Below are positions 48,355 to 56,439 of a stretch of DNA of 64,000 nt, one piece after another. A program made the position numbers and the translations under genes. How positions within the stretch are numbered: the stretch's first letter is position 1; every line of letters begins with the position of its first letter. Origin of the DNA: Brevibacterium ravenspurgense (GTDB lineage Bacteria; Actinomycetota; Actinomycetes; Actinomycetales; Brevibacteriaceae); NCBI RefSeq assembly GCF_001584615.1, contig NZ_LQQC01000005.1:53158-117157 (forward strand). Reading direction: 5' to 3'. The notes under the pieces are model-generated. The model was not told the origin of the DNA and made no database searches. It saw only the letters and a program-made list of their open reading frames with translations.

Positions 48355-48442
48355 CGCTTCTCCTTCCGTAACAACACACTAAACAAGGACCCGATACGCC
48401 ACCGGTGGTGCGCGCAATCCTTGAGGAAAAGCACAGAAAGCG

Positions 48443-48493
48443 AAAAGCACGAGGTGCCGCTCACCTTCTCAGGTGAGCGGCACCTCGTCCTTT
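48443..48493. repeat. Palindromic repeat, family B copy 2
   Basis: The arms GAGGTGCCGCTCACCT and AGGTGAGCGGCACCTC are perfect, with loop TCTC, and the outer stem AAAGCACGAGG/CCTCGTCCTTT has one mismatch. About 35 bases on the left and 15 on the right are also shared with copy 3. Confidence 0.9.
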
Positions 48494-48521
48494 GTGTTGG
48501 GGTGGGCGGTCCGGTGGCCGG

Positions 48522-48887
48522 TCAGCCTTTCTTCAGTTCCGCGAAGGCCCGCTGCAGCAGTCGGACTGCCGCGTCGACGTCGATGCCCTGTGCGCTGAGT
48601 GCCCTGGCGTGAGCGCGGGAGGCTTCCAGTGCGGGATCGGTGTCATCCGGGGTGTCTTCCGTGACGATCGTTCCGTTCCGTCCGGCCGTGCGCACATAGC
48701 TGCGGCGTTCCAGTTCCCGGTACGTGCGGGCCACGGTGTTGGGGGCCAACCCAAGGTCACCGGCCAGGCGGCGCACTGCCGGCAGACGAGCCCCCGGCGG
48801 CAGCTGTCCCGACTCGATTTGGGCCATCAGCTGATCGCGCAGCTGTTCATACGGCGGAACATCACTCTTGGGGTCGATGCGCAGCAT
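48522..48887 (-). CDS. YtrA-type GntR regulator
   Basis: 121 residues. An N-terminal winged helix (YEQLRDQLMAQIESGQLPPGARLPAVRRLAGDL with the APNTVARTYRELE recognition region) is followed by a short dimerisation helix, the pattern of the YtrA subfamily. ATG 48887 overlaps the stop of the upstream membrane gene by 1 base (TAATG). YtrA regulators usually repress their own operon and nearby transporter genes. The palindrome at 49893-49922 is the probable operator. Confidence 0.88.
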   Translation of the reverse strand: MLRIDPKSDVPPYEQLRDQLMAQIESGQLPPGARLPAVRRLAGDLGLAPNTVARTYRELERRSYVRTAGRNGTIVTEDTPDDTDPALEASRAHARALSAQGIDVDAAVRLLQRAFAELKKG

Positions 48888-49879
48888 TACTTGCCCTCCC
48901 CCTGTTCGCCGTCGGCCGGGTTCTGGTTGTTGGGTGAGCCGGCTTCCGAGGTCCGGCTGATCTCAGCCGGCGCGTTCGGCCACAGCTTGCGCCACGGGGT
49001 GCGGTTCAAACGTCCCGGCAGAAGGGGCAGGGTGACCATCGCCGCAGCAACAAGGCCGATGATGAAAGCTGCGAAGGCGAGCGTGATTGTCAGGTCTTCT
49101 GCGCCTTCCCGCACAGCTGGGCGCGATACGACGTCAACAACGCTGATCAGCGAAAAGATTGCCGCGACGACTGCCATGGCCACCGCGTTGTCACCCAGTG
49201 CGCGCAGGGCTGTTGTGCGTTCTGCGTCATCCCATGCCAGTTCGAGGTCGTTCCCTGCGTGCTGCGGGCTTGCCACAAGTTTGTGAGCGGCGTAGAACAT
49301 GACGGCCCACATGGCCAGAAGCACAATGTTTGCCCCGGTAAGAGCAGCAAATCGACCGTCGAACTCAGCCGGCATGTGCGGAACTTTGGCGGCGAGCACC
49401 CACATTCCGACGGTGCTGATAACCAGTGATGCGGGGACCAGGAAGAAGCAGATCACCTCGCTCTTGCTGACGTAGTCCGGCACGGTTGTGTGTATTGCTC
49501 GGGCCACCCGTGGGCGGTCTTCGGCAAGGGGCGTCGTGCGCAGCACCGGCAGCACACTGCCGAAGGCGCTTCCCACCGCGACCCCGCCCAAAATGAGCGG
49601 TGCGTAAACGGCTTCTCCGTTATCCCAACCGGCAATCATCCGAAGGAGAGCCACTGCGAGGAAGCCGATCAGCAGGCCCCCAATTGCCCACGTGAGCGAT
49701 GACCGTTCACGGCCGACCAGCCGATCGGTGATCGCCGGGCGAAGATCACCGGGAAGCGGGAGTCCCTGTTTGGCTGCGTGCTTATCGATTTCTTTGGTGT
49801 TCACTTTGCCGAACCCGCCCGTGAAGGGAGCTTGGGCCAGCACTACGCCGATGATGATCACAATCCAGAATGTCTGCAT
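48887..49879 (-). CDS. Multi-pass membrane protein of YtrA operon
   Basis: 330 residues from ATG 49879 with AAAGGAGAGG upstream. It begins with a hydrophobic helix (IVIIIGVVLAQ), has about six further helices and ends in a polar Glu/Asn-rich tail. I recognise no named family; the composition resembles DUF1648-like membrane proteins often encoded with YtrA regulators. The gene is co-translated with the GntR gene downstream. A truncated second copy of its first 28 codons lies at 48268-48354. Function unknown, perhaps envelope stress or antibiotic response. Confidence 0.8.
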   Translation of the reverse strand: MQTFWIVIIIGVVLAQAPFTGGFGKVNTKEIDKHAAKQGLPLPGDLRPAITDRLVGRERSSLTWAIGGLLIGFLAVALLRMIAGWDNGEAVYAPLILGGVAVGSAFGSVLPVLRTTPLAEDRPRVARAIHTTVPDYVSKSEVICFFLVPASLVISTVGMWVLAAKVPHMPAEFDGRFAALTGANIVLLAMWAVMFYAAHKLVASPQHAGNDLELAWDDAERTTALRALGDNAVAMAVVAAIFSLISVVDVVSRPAVREGAEDLTITLAFAAFIIGLVAAAMVTLPLLPGRLNRTPWRKLWPNAPAEISRTSEAGSPNNQNPADGEQGEGK

Positions 49880-49892
49880 CGCCTCTCCTTTC

Positions 49893-49922
49893 GTATCAAT
49901 ACATAAAATAATGTACTGATAC
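49893..49922. promoter_or_regulatory. Palindromic operator upstream of membrane-protein/YtrA operon
   Basis: GTATCAATACAT (49893-49904) and ATGTACTGATAC (49911-49922) are inverted repeats matching 11 of 12, six bases apart. It lies just upstream of the ribosome site of the operon. YtrA-family regulators bind palindromes of this length, so autoregulation is likely. Confidence 0.6.
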
Positions 49923-49963
49923 AAAGTTGGGGTGCGCAACCCCCTTCAGGAAAAACACAGAAA

Positions 49964-50013
49964 AAAGGACGAGGTGCCGCTCACCTTCTCAGGTGAGCGG
50001 CACCTCGTCCTTT
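49964..50013. repeat. Palindromic repeat, family B copy 3
   Basis: Perfect 23-bp arms at 49964-49986 and 49991-50013 with loop TCTC and T-rich end. It lies between the YtrA operon promoter and the end of the heme oxygenase gene, and terminates hmuO only if read from the minus strand. Confidence 0.9.
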
Positions 50014-50116
50014 GTGTTGGGGTGGGGCCCCAGCGGGGCACGCCGCGGCGAAGCAGCGCTACAGCACCAAAGCGCTCATCACCTCGACACCCACCACGCT
50101 TGTCAGCTGGGAGCGG

Positions 50117-50770
50117 TCACAGTCCGCGCGCTGCTCCGAGTTCGCGGAAGATCGCCTTGTTCAGGCGGAAGCCAAGTTCGGCTTCGGCGATGAGAGCTTC
50201 CTGCTGTGCTTCGCTCAGCGACACAGCGTCAAGCTTGGCCCTGTAGTCGTCCTTGAACAGCTTCGGCTTGTCGATTCCGGGGAAGCGCCACATGTTGAGT
50301 GCTTCGTCTTCGATCGAGTAGTGCCGCTTGACCAGTTTGCCGATTGCCAAGCCGCCGGACAGGTCACCCAGGTAGCGCAGGTAGTGGTGGGCCAGCAGCT
50401 GTTCGGGCTCAAGCCCAGACTGGAAGCGCTCTGCCAGCAGGCGCGTTGCTGTGACCGGCACCGGCGGCTTCCTGTCAGTGCCGAGCAGCTGGTCGAGGTC
50501 GTCATTGATTGCCTGCGTGCGTGCCAGTCCGGGGTGGTCGAACATTGCGAGCACCGAACCCGATGATGCGGCCTGCACAGCCGATTCCAGTGCCGGATAC
50601 AGCACTGCGTACTGTTCCAGCAGCGCAATGTAGGCTTCGCGGTCGAGTTTTCCTCCCATGAGATCGACAATGAAGCGCTCGGATTCGGCCGCGCTGTGTT
50701 CGCGCTGGGTTTCTTCGCGCAGTCGCTGTGAGAACGACGCAGTTTCCGCGGGTGGGACTGTGATGGTCAT
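50117..50770 (-). CDS. hmuO: Heme oxygenase
   Basis: 217 residues of the all-helical HmuO family that opens heme to biliverdin, CO and Fe2+. The proximal heme ligand is His25 in QREHSAAE, and the distal helix motif RYLGDLSGG is intact. Length matches corynebacterial HmuO. ATG 50770 has GGAGGAAAC. It is the last gene of the minus-strand heme locus, 60 bases behind the HtaA gene, and extracts iron from heme brought in by HmuTUV. Confidence 0.95.
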   Translation of the reverse strand: MTITVPPAETASFSQRLREETQREHSAAESERFIVDLMGGKLDREAYIALLEQYAVLYPALESAVQAASSGSVLAMFDHPGLARTQAINDDLDQLLGTDRKPPVPVTATRLLAERFQSGLEPEQLLAHHYLRYLGDLSGGLAIGKLVKRHYSIEDEALNMWRFPGIDKPKLFKDDYRAKLDAVSLSEAQQEALIAEAELGFRLNKAIFRELGAARGL

Positions 50771-50830
50771 GTTTCCTCCACGAGGTGTTGGCCCGGTTTC
50801 GGGGTTTCTTTCTTTTTGTCTGTAAGCGGT

Positions 50831-53023
50831 TTAGGTCCAGGTGCTCGGGTCAAGCCCGATGTTTCTGCGCAGCAGCCAGCCGATTCCGACGGTTGCCGCG
50901 ATGCCTGCGGCTGCGGTTGCTCCGCCAAGCCCCCAGCTCTTCGCACTGATTGAGCCCATGCCTTCGGATCGGCGAGCTTCGGCTGCGGTGGCAGCGAAAG
51001 CGGTCTTGTCTTCCACGTCTGCCGGCTGAGCACTGGGGTTCTGCGGCAGAGCGCCCGGCCCACTGCCGGATCCGGCAGCGCCGGGGCCGCCGACGCCGGA
51101 CCCGCCGACGGTGCTTGAACCGGGCACGGTTGAACCGGTCGCGCCTGCACCGGCAGCGCTTTGACCAGGTTTGGCCGGTTCTGGCGCTGGGGGCTCGAAG
51201 CTGTTGTCAAAGGCAACCGTCAGCGGCAGCGCGGGTTTGCGTGCGTCTGCAATTCCGCCCGAGGAGTACCAGTAGGAGCTCTGCCCGGTTTTGACGTTGA
51301 AGTCGACAAAGCTCTTGGGGAATGAACCCCATTCGCTTCCGGTGCGGTCCTGCGGCGTAATACCGTCGCCCGCGTTGTATTCAACACCCAGATAGTCGGG
51401 GGTGACGGTGAATCCACCGTCCTTGACTGCCTTGCCCACATCGAGGCCGGAGAAAGTCGCCAGCGTGATGGTTTCGGACTTCAGCTTCTCCCATTTCGAC
51501 AGGTCGTCCATGTCTGCGCCGTAGCCGGATGCGGTACCCGTCAGCTCGCCCTTGCCGTCCTGTGTGACTGTCAGCTTCGGATCGGCGACCGACCAGTAGG
51601 TCATGCCGGAGTAGAACACGATCGTGAAGCCGCCGTCCCAGCTGGCAGTGATTCCGCCGTCCTCGAAGTCAATGCTTCCGGCGCCCATGTTCAACCGCGA
51701 TTCGTGGTGCGAGTTCTTGTCGGCTGCTACGACTCGCCCGCCGTAGCGGTCATCACACTTGTTCTGCCATGTCGCGGTGTGGAACTTTCCGGAGGCATCG
51801 GGCTTTTCGATCTTCACGTTGCCGTCTGTTGGCTTGTACAGCTTTCCGGGTGCGTCCCACACAACAGCCCCGCCGCTGTCCGGGGACACTCCCGCGGACA
51901 GGAAGTTGCAGGTGCCGGGTGCGAACCCACCGGCGCTGCTTTCCTTGTTGATCGCCCAGAACAGGGTCGCGTCTGATCCCTTCGGGGTTTTCGATGGCTT
52001 CTTTTCTTCTGACGGGGTACTGCCCGGCTTCTCCTCGCTGTCTCCCCCGGTGTCGGGTTTCGGCTTGGGCTGCTGCGAATCAGTCGAAGGCTGTTCGGGC
52101 ACGATCGGGGTGCCCGTGAACGACACGCTCAGCGGGCTGGGCTTCTTGCGCACATCAGCGGCTCCGCCGGAGGTGTACCAGTACTGGGTCTGGCCGGTCA
52201 GCACATTGAAGTCCACCCAACTCTTGGGGAAGGAACCCCAGCCTTCTTTTTCTTTGTTCTGGTCTGGCTGTCCGCTGTCGATGCCTTCGTAGTCAGGGGT
52301 GACGGTGAAGCCGTTTTTATCGAGCTCAACCGTGTTGTTTTCAAAGTCGGCGATGGTGCCTTCAACGGGGTTGAGCTTTTCCCACTTTTCTAGGTCCTCC
52401 ATGTCGGTGCCGTAGCCGGAGAAGGTGCCGGTGAGCTTGCCCTTGCCGTTCTTCACTTCGAGCTTGGGATTGCTCACCGACCAGTAGGTGTATCCGGAGT
52501 AGTACACCAGGGTGAACGAACCCTCCCACTGAATGGTTCCCGTGTTCGCAACGGTGTCCACTTCTCCCTTACCGCCGGAGAACTGGACGTAGTTTCCAGA
52601 GTTCACGCCTGAGGTGTTGACGCGTTTGCCTTCCGGGGTCTGGCACTTGTTGTCCCACGTGATCGGCTGAGCTTTTCCATCCTCAGTGGGCCGCAGAATC
52701 TCCACGTTGCCGTCTTTCGCCTTGAACAGTCCGCGCTTTTCGGCGTCATTCGGCCACAACGAGGATCCCCCGTTGTCGCCTGCCACACCTGCGGAAAGGA
52801 AGTTGCATGAACCGGGCAGATACGCACCTGAGCCGGATTCTGCATTGATTCCCCACGTGAGGGCGGCGTCTGAGATTTTCAGCTTCGACGACTCACCCTC
52901 GGACCCTTCCGTGCTGTCAGCAGGCGATGCGAAAGCTGCCGTGCCGATTGCGATACCCGCAGCAAAGAGGAACAGCAGAAACGCTGCCGCGGCTGCCACC
53001 AGGGTTATTGCTGTGCGCTTCAT
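50831..53023 (-). CDS. htaA: HtaA heme-binding surface protein with two HtaA domains
   Basis: 730 residues: signal peptide (1-33), HtaA domain 1 (about 48-305), Pro/Ser/Lys linker (about 310-350), HtaA domain 2 (about 355-600), Ala/Gly/Pro stalk and a C-terminal membrane helix with a short tail. HtaA domains bind heme and hemoglobin through conserved Tyr and His (segments TIQWEGSFTLVYYSGYTYWSV and TQYWYTSGG). Domain 1 is almost identical to the single domain of the LPxTG protein at 57888-60728. It is anchored in the membrane rather than the wall. Its stop overlaps no gene, but its start overlaps the upstream partner gene by 4 bases. Confidence 0.93.
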   Translation of the reverse strand: MKRTAITLVAAAAAFLLFLFAAGIAIGTAAFASPADSTEGSEGESSKLKISDAALTWGINAESGSGAYLPGSCNFLSAGVAGDNGGSSLWPNDAEKRGLFKAKDGNVEILRPTEDGKAQPITWDNKCQTPEGKRVNTSGVNSGNYVQFSGGKGEVDTVANTGTIQWEGSFTLVYYSGYTYWSVSNPKLEVKNGKGKLTGTFSGYGTDMEDLEKWEKLNPVEGTIADFENNTVELDKNGFTVTPDYEGIDSGQPDQNKEKEGWGSFPKSWVDFNVLTGQTQYWYTSGGAADVRKKPSPLSVSFTGTPIVPEQPSTDSQQPKPKPDTGGDSEEKPGSTPSEEKKPSKTPKGSDATLFWAINKESSAGGFAPGTCNFLSAGVSPDSGGAVVWDAPGKLYKPTDGNVKIEKPDASGKFHTATWQNKCDDRYGGRVVAADKNSHHESRLNMGAGSIDFEDGGITASWDGGFTIVFYSGMTYWSVADPKLTVTQDGKGELTGTASGYGADMDDLSKWEKLKSETITLATFSGLDVGKAVKDGGFTVTPDYLGVEYNAGDGITPQDRTGSEWGSFPKSFVDFNVKTGQSSYWYSSGGIADARKPALPLTVAFDNSFEPPAPEPAKPGQSAAGAGATGSTVPGSSTVGGSGVGGPGAAGSGSGPGALPQNPSAQPADVEDKTAFAATAAEARRSEGMGSISAKSWGLGGATAAAGIAATVGIGWLLRRNIGLDPSTWT

Positions 53024-54381
53024 CGCTGATCCTCCCGTGCATCTGCTTCGCCCAGCAGGCGATCCATGACGAGCGTTGGGGAATCCCCGCCGGCAGCACC
53101 GGGTGGTGCGCCCTCGGAATGCACCTGCTGACTGCCCGCCGCCTGGCGCTGCGTGTGGCTGCCGGTGGCCCCTGCGTCGTTGTGGATGAGTTCAAAGAAC
53201 CGCATGGGTCCGGCCGCAGGATGGTCCTGTGCACCGGACTGCCCAGCGTAGGAGTGCTGTTCGGCGATGACCGGATAGCGCACTCCCGCGTCTTCCATGT
53301 CAGCGCGGGCGATCTTGGCATCGGCTGCCCTTTCGCGTTTGCGGGTGCGCGCATCCTGCTTCACGCGGAACTTCTGCAGTTTGCGTTCGCGCTTGTGCTC
53401 TGCCGCGATAGCGCGCTTAGCCCTACGCGTGCGCACGCGCTCCAATGCTTCGGGGCTGACACCCAGAAGCAGCGATTTCACTGCCATGTAGGAACCGACT
53501 CCCACGGCCAGGGCAACCGCACAGATGGCGAGAACAACCCCGATCATCAGCAGAAACACCATGCGGTTGGCGTTCGTGTTGATCGCATCAACCTGATCGG
53601 GCTCCAGCAGGGGCCCTGACACCGGCTGCTGTCCACCCGCTGCTCCCGGTGCCGGTGCGGCGGGGGCGTCTGCGTTCTTCTGGTCCTTGTTGTCCTTCTG
53701 CGCATTGGCTTTCGGTGCGGCTGCCGCGCCGGATGCGCCGTTGTTCTGCTGCTGTTCGCCGCCGGACTGGCCAGCCGCTGCGGCAGCAGGGAACTCAATC
53801 GGCGTGAAGGTTTCGTTCTTGGCGTTCGCCACGCCGTGCGCGCCGATCGTGATGATGCCGCAGCGCTCACGCGTGCAGTCAACATCGACCGGATTGCGCT
53901 CGCGGTCATAGGACGTGAAGCGAGCGCCCGGCAGGATGATTTCGCCGGACCATGTTCCGTCGGCCTTCAGTGTGCCGCCGTTGGCAGCGTGAGCTGTTGA
54001 CGATCCCGGGAACGTGACGAACAGCTGATAGCCCACCGGATTCGATTCATCGTCATAGGCGTAGCGCAGGTTTGTGCCCGTCTTGCCGCCCTTGCTGGGC
54101 TGCCACGTGCCTTCGGCAACACCGAACAGAACATAGATGCCGCCAAAGCCGTTCTGCACCGATTGGAAACCGCTGCCGGAAAGTTTGAGGGTCGAGGTGC
54201 CGTCAACAGAAGGCGTCCCCGACACGGAAACCCGGGCCGCCGCCTGGGCGGGTTCGGGACTGACAGCGGCACTCGCGAAAGCGCCCATGCCGCCTATGAG
54301 CACAGCGGCAGCCGCGGCAGCCAACCGCCGCAGACCCAGCCGCTTCTTCCGGCTGCCCGGTGCTTGTCCAGGCTGATTCAT
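53020..54381 (-). CDS. Membrane-anchored exported protein of heme locus
   Basis: 453 residues: signal peptide (to about 47), a β-rich domain resembling neocarzinostatin-like folds (VSVSGTPSVDGTSTLKLSG to about 205), a low-complexity Gln/Ala/Lys linker, one membrane helix (about 270-295) and a charged cytoplasmic tail rich in Arg and Glu. Similar domains appear twice in the LPxTG HtaA protein. The gene overlaps htaA and hmuV by 4 bases each, so all are co-translated. It may pass heme from HtaA proteins to HmuT or link the uptake system to the cytoplasm. This is inferred from position only. Confidence 0.75.
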   Translation of the reverse strand: MNQPGQAPGSRKKRLGLRRLAAAAAAVLIGGMGAFASAAVSPEPAQAAARVSVSGTPSVDGTSTLKLSGSGFQSVQNGFGGIYVLFGVAEGTWQPSKGGKTGTNLRYAYDDESNPVGYQLFVTFPGSSTAHAANGGTLKADGTWSGEIILPGARFTSYDRERNPVDVDCTRERCGIITIGAHGVANAKNETFTPIEFPAAAAAGQSGGEQQQNNGASGAAAAPKANAQKDNKDQKNADAPAAPAPGAAGGQQPVSGPLLEPDQVDAINTNANRMVFLLMIGVVLAICAVALAVGVGSYMAVKSLLLGVSPEALERVRTRRAKRAIAAEHKRERKLQKFRVKQDARTRKRERAADAKIARADMEDAGVRYPVIAEQHSYAGQSGAQDHPAAGPMRFFELIHNDAGATGSHTQRQAAGSQQVHSEGAPPGAAGGDSPTLVMDRLLGEADAREDQR

Positions 54382-55229
54382 GACATGTCCTTTCTAGAAG
54401 GGCGAACCGGCACCACAAGCGGTGAACCGGATACCGGGTCGGTGAGAACAGTGACGGGATGGCCGTAGGCTTCGCTGATCCGCTCGGCTGTCAGCACCTC
54501 TTCCGGTGTGCCGTCAGCGGCGATGCGGCCGTTGTTGAGCAGGGCGATTCGGTCCGCGTAGGCACCGGCCAGATCAAGGCTGTGCAGAACCACAACAACA
54601 GCCGAGCCGGTGGCCGCATATTCACGGGCAATCGTCAGTACGAGCTCCTGGTGGCGGATGTCCATAGCCGCTGTCGGTTCGTCCAACAGCAGAATTGGGG
54701 CGGCCTGCGCAAGGACGCGGCCCAAAGCGGCGCGCGACCGCTCCCCTCCGGACAGCGAGGTGAAGGTGCGGGAAGCAAAGCGGCTCGTGTCCGTGCGCTC
54801 CAGGACTGCGGACACGATCGTGTCGTCATCGGCTGCCGCCTGCGTCCGCTGCCACGGGGCGCGGCCCATTTCAACGACCTCCAACACCGTAAACGGGAAC
54901 GACACATCGACCTGCTGCAGCAGAACAGCCCGGCGCATAGCCAGTTCGCGGGTGTTCCAGGCATAGGACGGGTGATCGTTGATGGTGACTGACCCGGAGG
55001 CTTCCTCAACATCCCCGGTGATGACACCCAGAAGTGTGGACTTCCCGGCGCCGTTGGGACCGACAAGAGCCAGCACCTCGCCCGCCCGGACATCCAGACT
55101 GGCCCCCTCAAGTACCTTCCTTTCGCCGTCGTAGGACACCGTCACCTGGTCCACCGACAGCACGGTGCTTCCCGGTGCGGGGACTTCCGGCAGACGGCTT
55201 TCACGGCTGCGACGCAGCTTTTCGATCAT
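54378..55229 (-). CDS. hmuV: Heme ABC transporter ATPase
   Basis: 283 residues with Walker A GPNGAGKST (about residues 57-65), Q-loop, ABC signature LSGGERSRAALGR, Walker B ILLLDEPTAAMD and H-loop LHSLDLA. The type is FecE/HmuV (iron-siderophore and heme). It overlaps hmuU upstream and the exported-protein gene downstream by 4 bases. It powers heme passage through HmuU. Confidence 0.95.
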   Translation of the reverse strand: MIEKLRRSRESRLPEVPAPGSTVLSVDQVTVSYDGERKVLEGASLDVRAGEVLALVGPNGAGKSTLLGVITGDVEEASGSVTINDHPSYAWNTRELAMRRAVLLQQVDVSFPFTVLEVVEMGRAPWQRTQAAADDDTIVSAVLERTDTSRFASRTFTSLSGGERSRAALGRVLAQAAPILLLDEPTAAMDIRHQELVLTIAREYAATGSAVVVVLHSLDLAGAYADRIALLNNGRIAADGTPEEVLTAERISEAYGHPVTVLTDPVSGSPLVVPVRPSRKDMS

Positions 55230-56428
55230 GCCCAGCCTCCTGCCTCACGACGGCTGCGGCGCAGCAGATAGAAGAAGTACGGTCCGCCGATCAGCGCGGT
55301 CAGCATGCCAATCGGGAGGTCGGCGAACTCGATGAGCGTGCGCGCAGCCAGGTCGGCAAAGGTCAGCAGCACCGCGCCGCCGAGCACCGATGCCGGCAGC
55401 AGCAGACGGTGGCCCGGTCCCAACAGCATGCGCATCAGGTGCGGAACCACCAGACCGACGAAGGCGATGATGCCGACAAACGCAACCGCAGCACTGACCA
55501 GCAGAGCCGACAGGACCATGGCGTACAAGCGCAGACGCTCAACATCGACACCCAGGTGGCGGGCCGCCTTTTCACCCAGAGACACCAGGTCCAGGCCCCG
55601 GGCCAGAAACATCGTCAGGCCGATTCCCACGACCACCAGCGGAACGACAATCGCAACCTGTTCCCACCGGCTGCCGTTGAAGCTGCCCATCTGCCAGAAC
55701 ACGATCTGCTCACGTGCCTGCGTGGGGGCTTTGAACACGATGAACGAAATGAGCGCACCGGAAATCGCGTTGACCGCAACACCCGTGAGGATCAAAGTGA
55801 CGACTTCCGTCCGGCCGTTCGACCGCGCCAAGACGTACACGACGATCGTTGTGACCAGACCGCACACAAACGCCAGGAACGGAACCGTGAATCCGCCCAG
55901 GAAGCTCAGGCCGTGCAGAAACGCAAACGACGCACCGACGGCAGCACCGGAAGACACTCCGATCGTGCCCGGTTCAGCCAGCGGGTTGCCGAAGATGCCC
56001 TGCATAACAGCACCGGCAATAGCCAAGGCAGCACCCACGAAGACCGTCAGAACAATCCGCGGGAAGCGCACTTCCCACAGGGCCTCAGCACCGAATTCGT
56101 GCGACGGACCGGGCAGCCAGTTGATGCCCACCGACTGCAGAACGGAACCCACAACTTCCTTCGGCGCAATGTAGAGCTGACCCAACATGGCCGAAAGCAG
56201 AGTTCCGCCAAGAAGCAGAACCACCAAAGTGGTGAAGACGGTGGTCACCCGAGCAGCCGACACCCTCCCGGAAGTCTTCTCACCGCGTCCCTCCCCCGGA
56301 ACCCGGGCGGCAGGTGCCGAAGAAGCAGAACGGGAGCGGCGCCTCGTGCGCTGTTCGTCCAAAGGCGAACCGGCAAAAGGTGCGGGCGCGTCGAAACGCT
56401 CAGCAGATCTGGAATGAGTAGTGCTCAA
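55226..56428 (-). CDS. hmuU: Heme ABC transporter permease
   Basis: A 400-residue FecCD-family permease with about 10 membrane helices (GAALAIAGAVMQGIFGNPLAEPGTIGVSSGA is the family hallmark, seen near residue 135). An extended cytoplasmic N-terminus of about 55 residues rich in Ser, Arg and Pro precedes the first helix. It forms the channel with HmuV and receives heme from HmuT, whose gene ends 12 bases upstream. Confidence 0.95.
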   Translation of the reverse strand: MSTTHSRSAERFDAPAPFAGSPLDEQRTRRRSRSASSAPAARVPGEGRGEKTSGRVSAARVTTVFTTLVVLLLGGTLLSAMLGQLYIAPKEVVGSVLQSVGINWLPGPSHEFGAEALWEVRFPRIVLTVFVGAALAIAGAVMQGIFGNPLAEPGTIGVSSGAAVGASFAFLHGLSFLGGFTVPFLAFVCGLVTTIVVYVLARSNGRTEVVTLILTGVAVNAISGALISFIVFKAPTQAREQIVFWQMGSFNGSRWEQVAIVVPLVVVGIGLTMFLARGLDLVSLGEKAARHLGVDVERLRLYAMVLSALLVSAAVAFVGIIAFVGLVVPHLMRMLLGPGHRLLLPASVLGGAVLLTFADLAARTLIEFADLPIGMLTALIGGPYFFYLLRRSRREAGGWA

Positions 56429-56439
56429 GGGTTTTCTCC

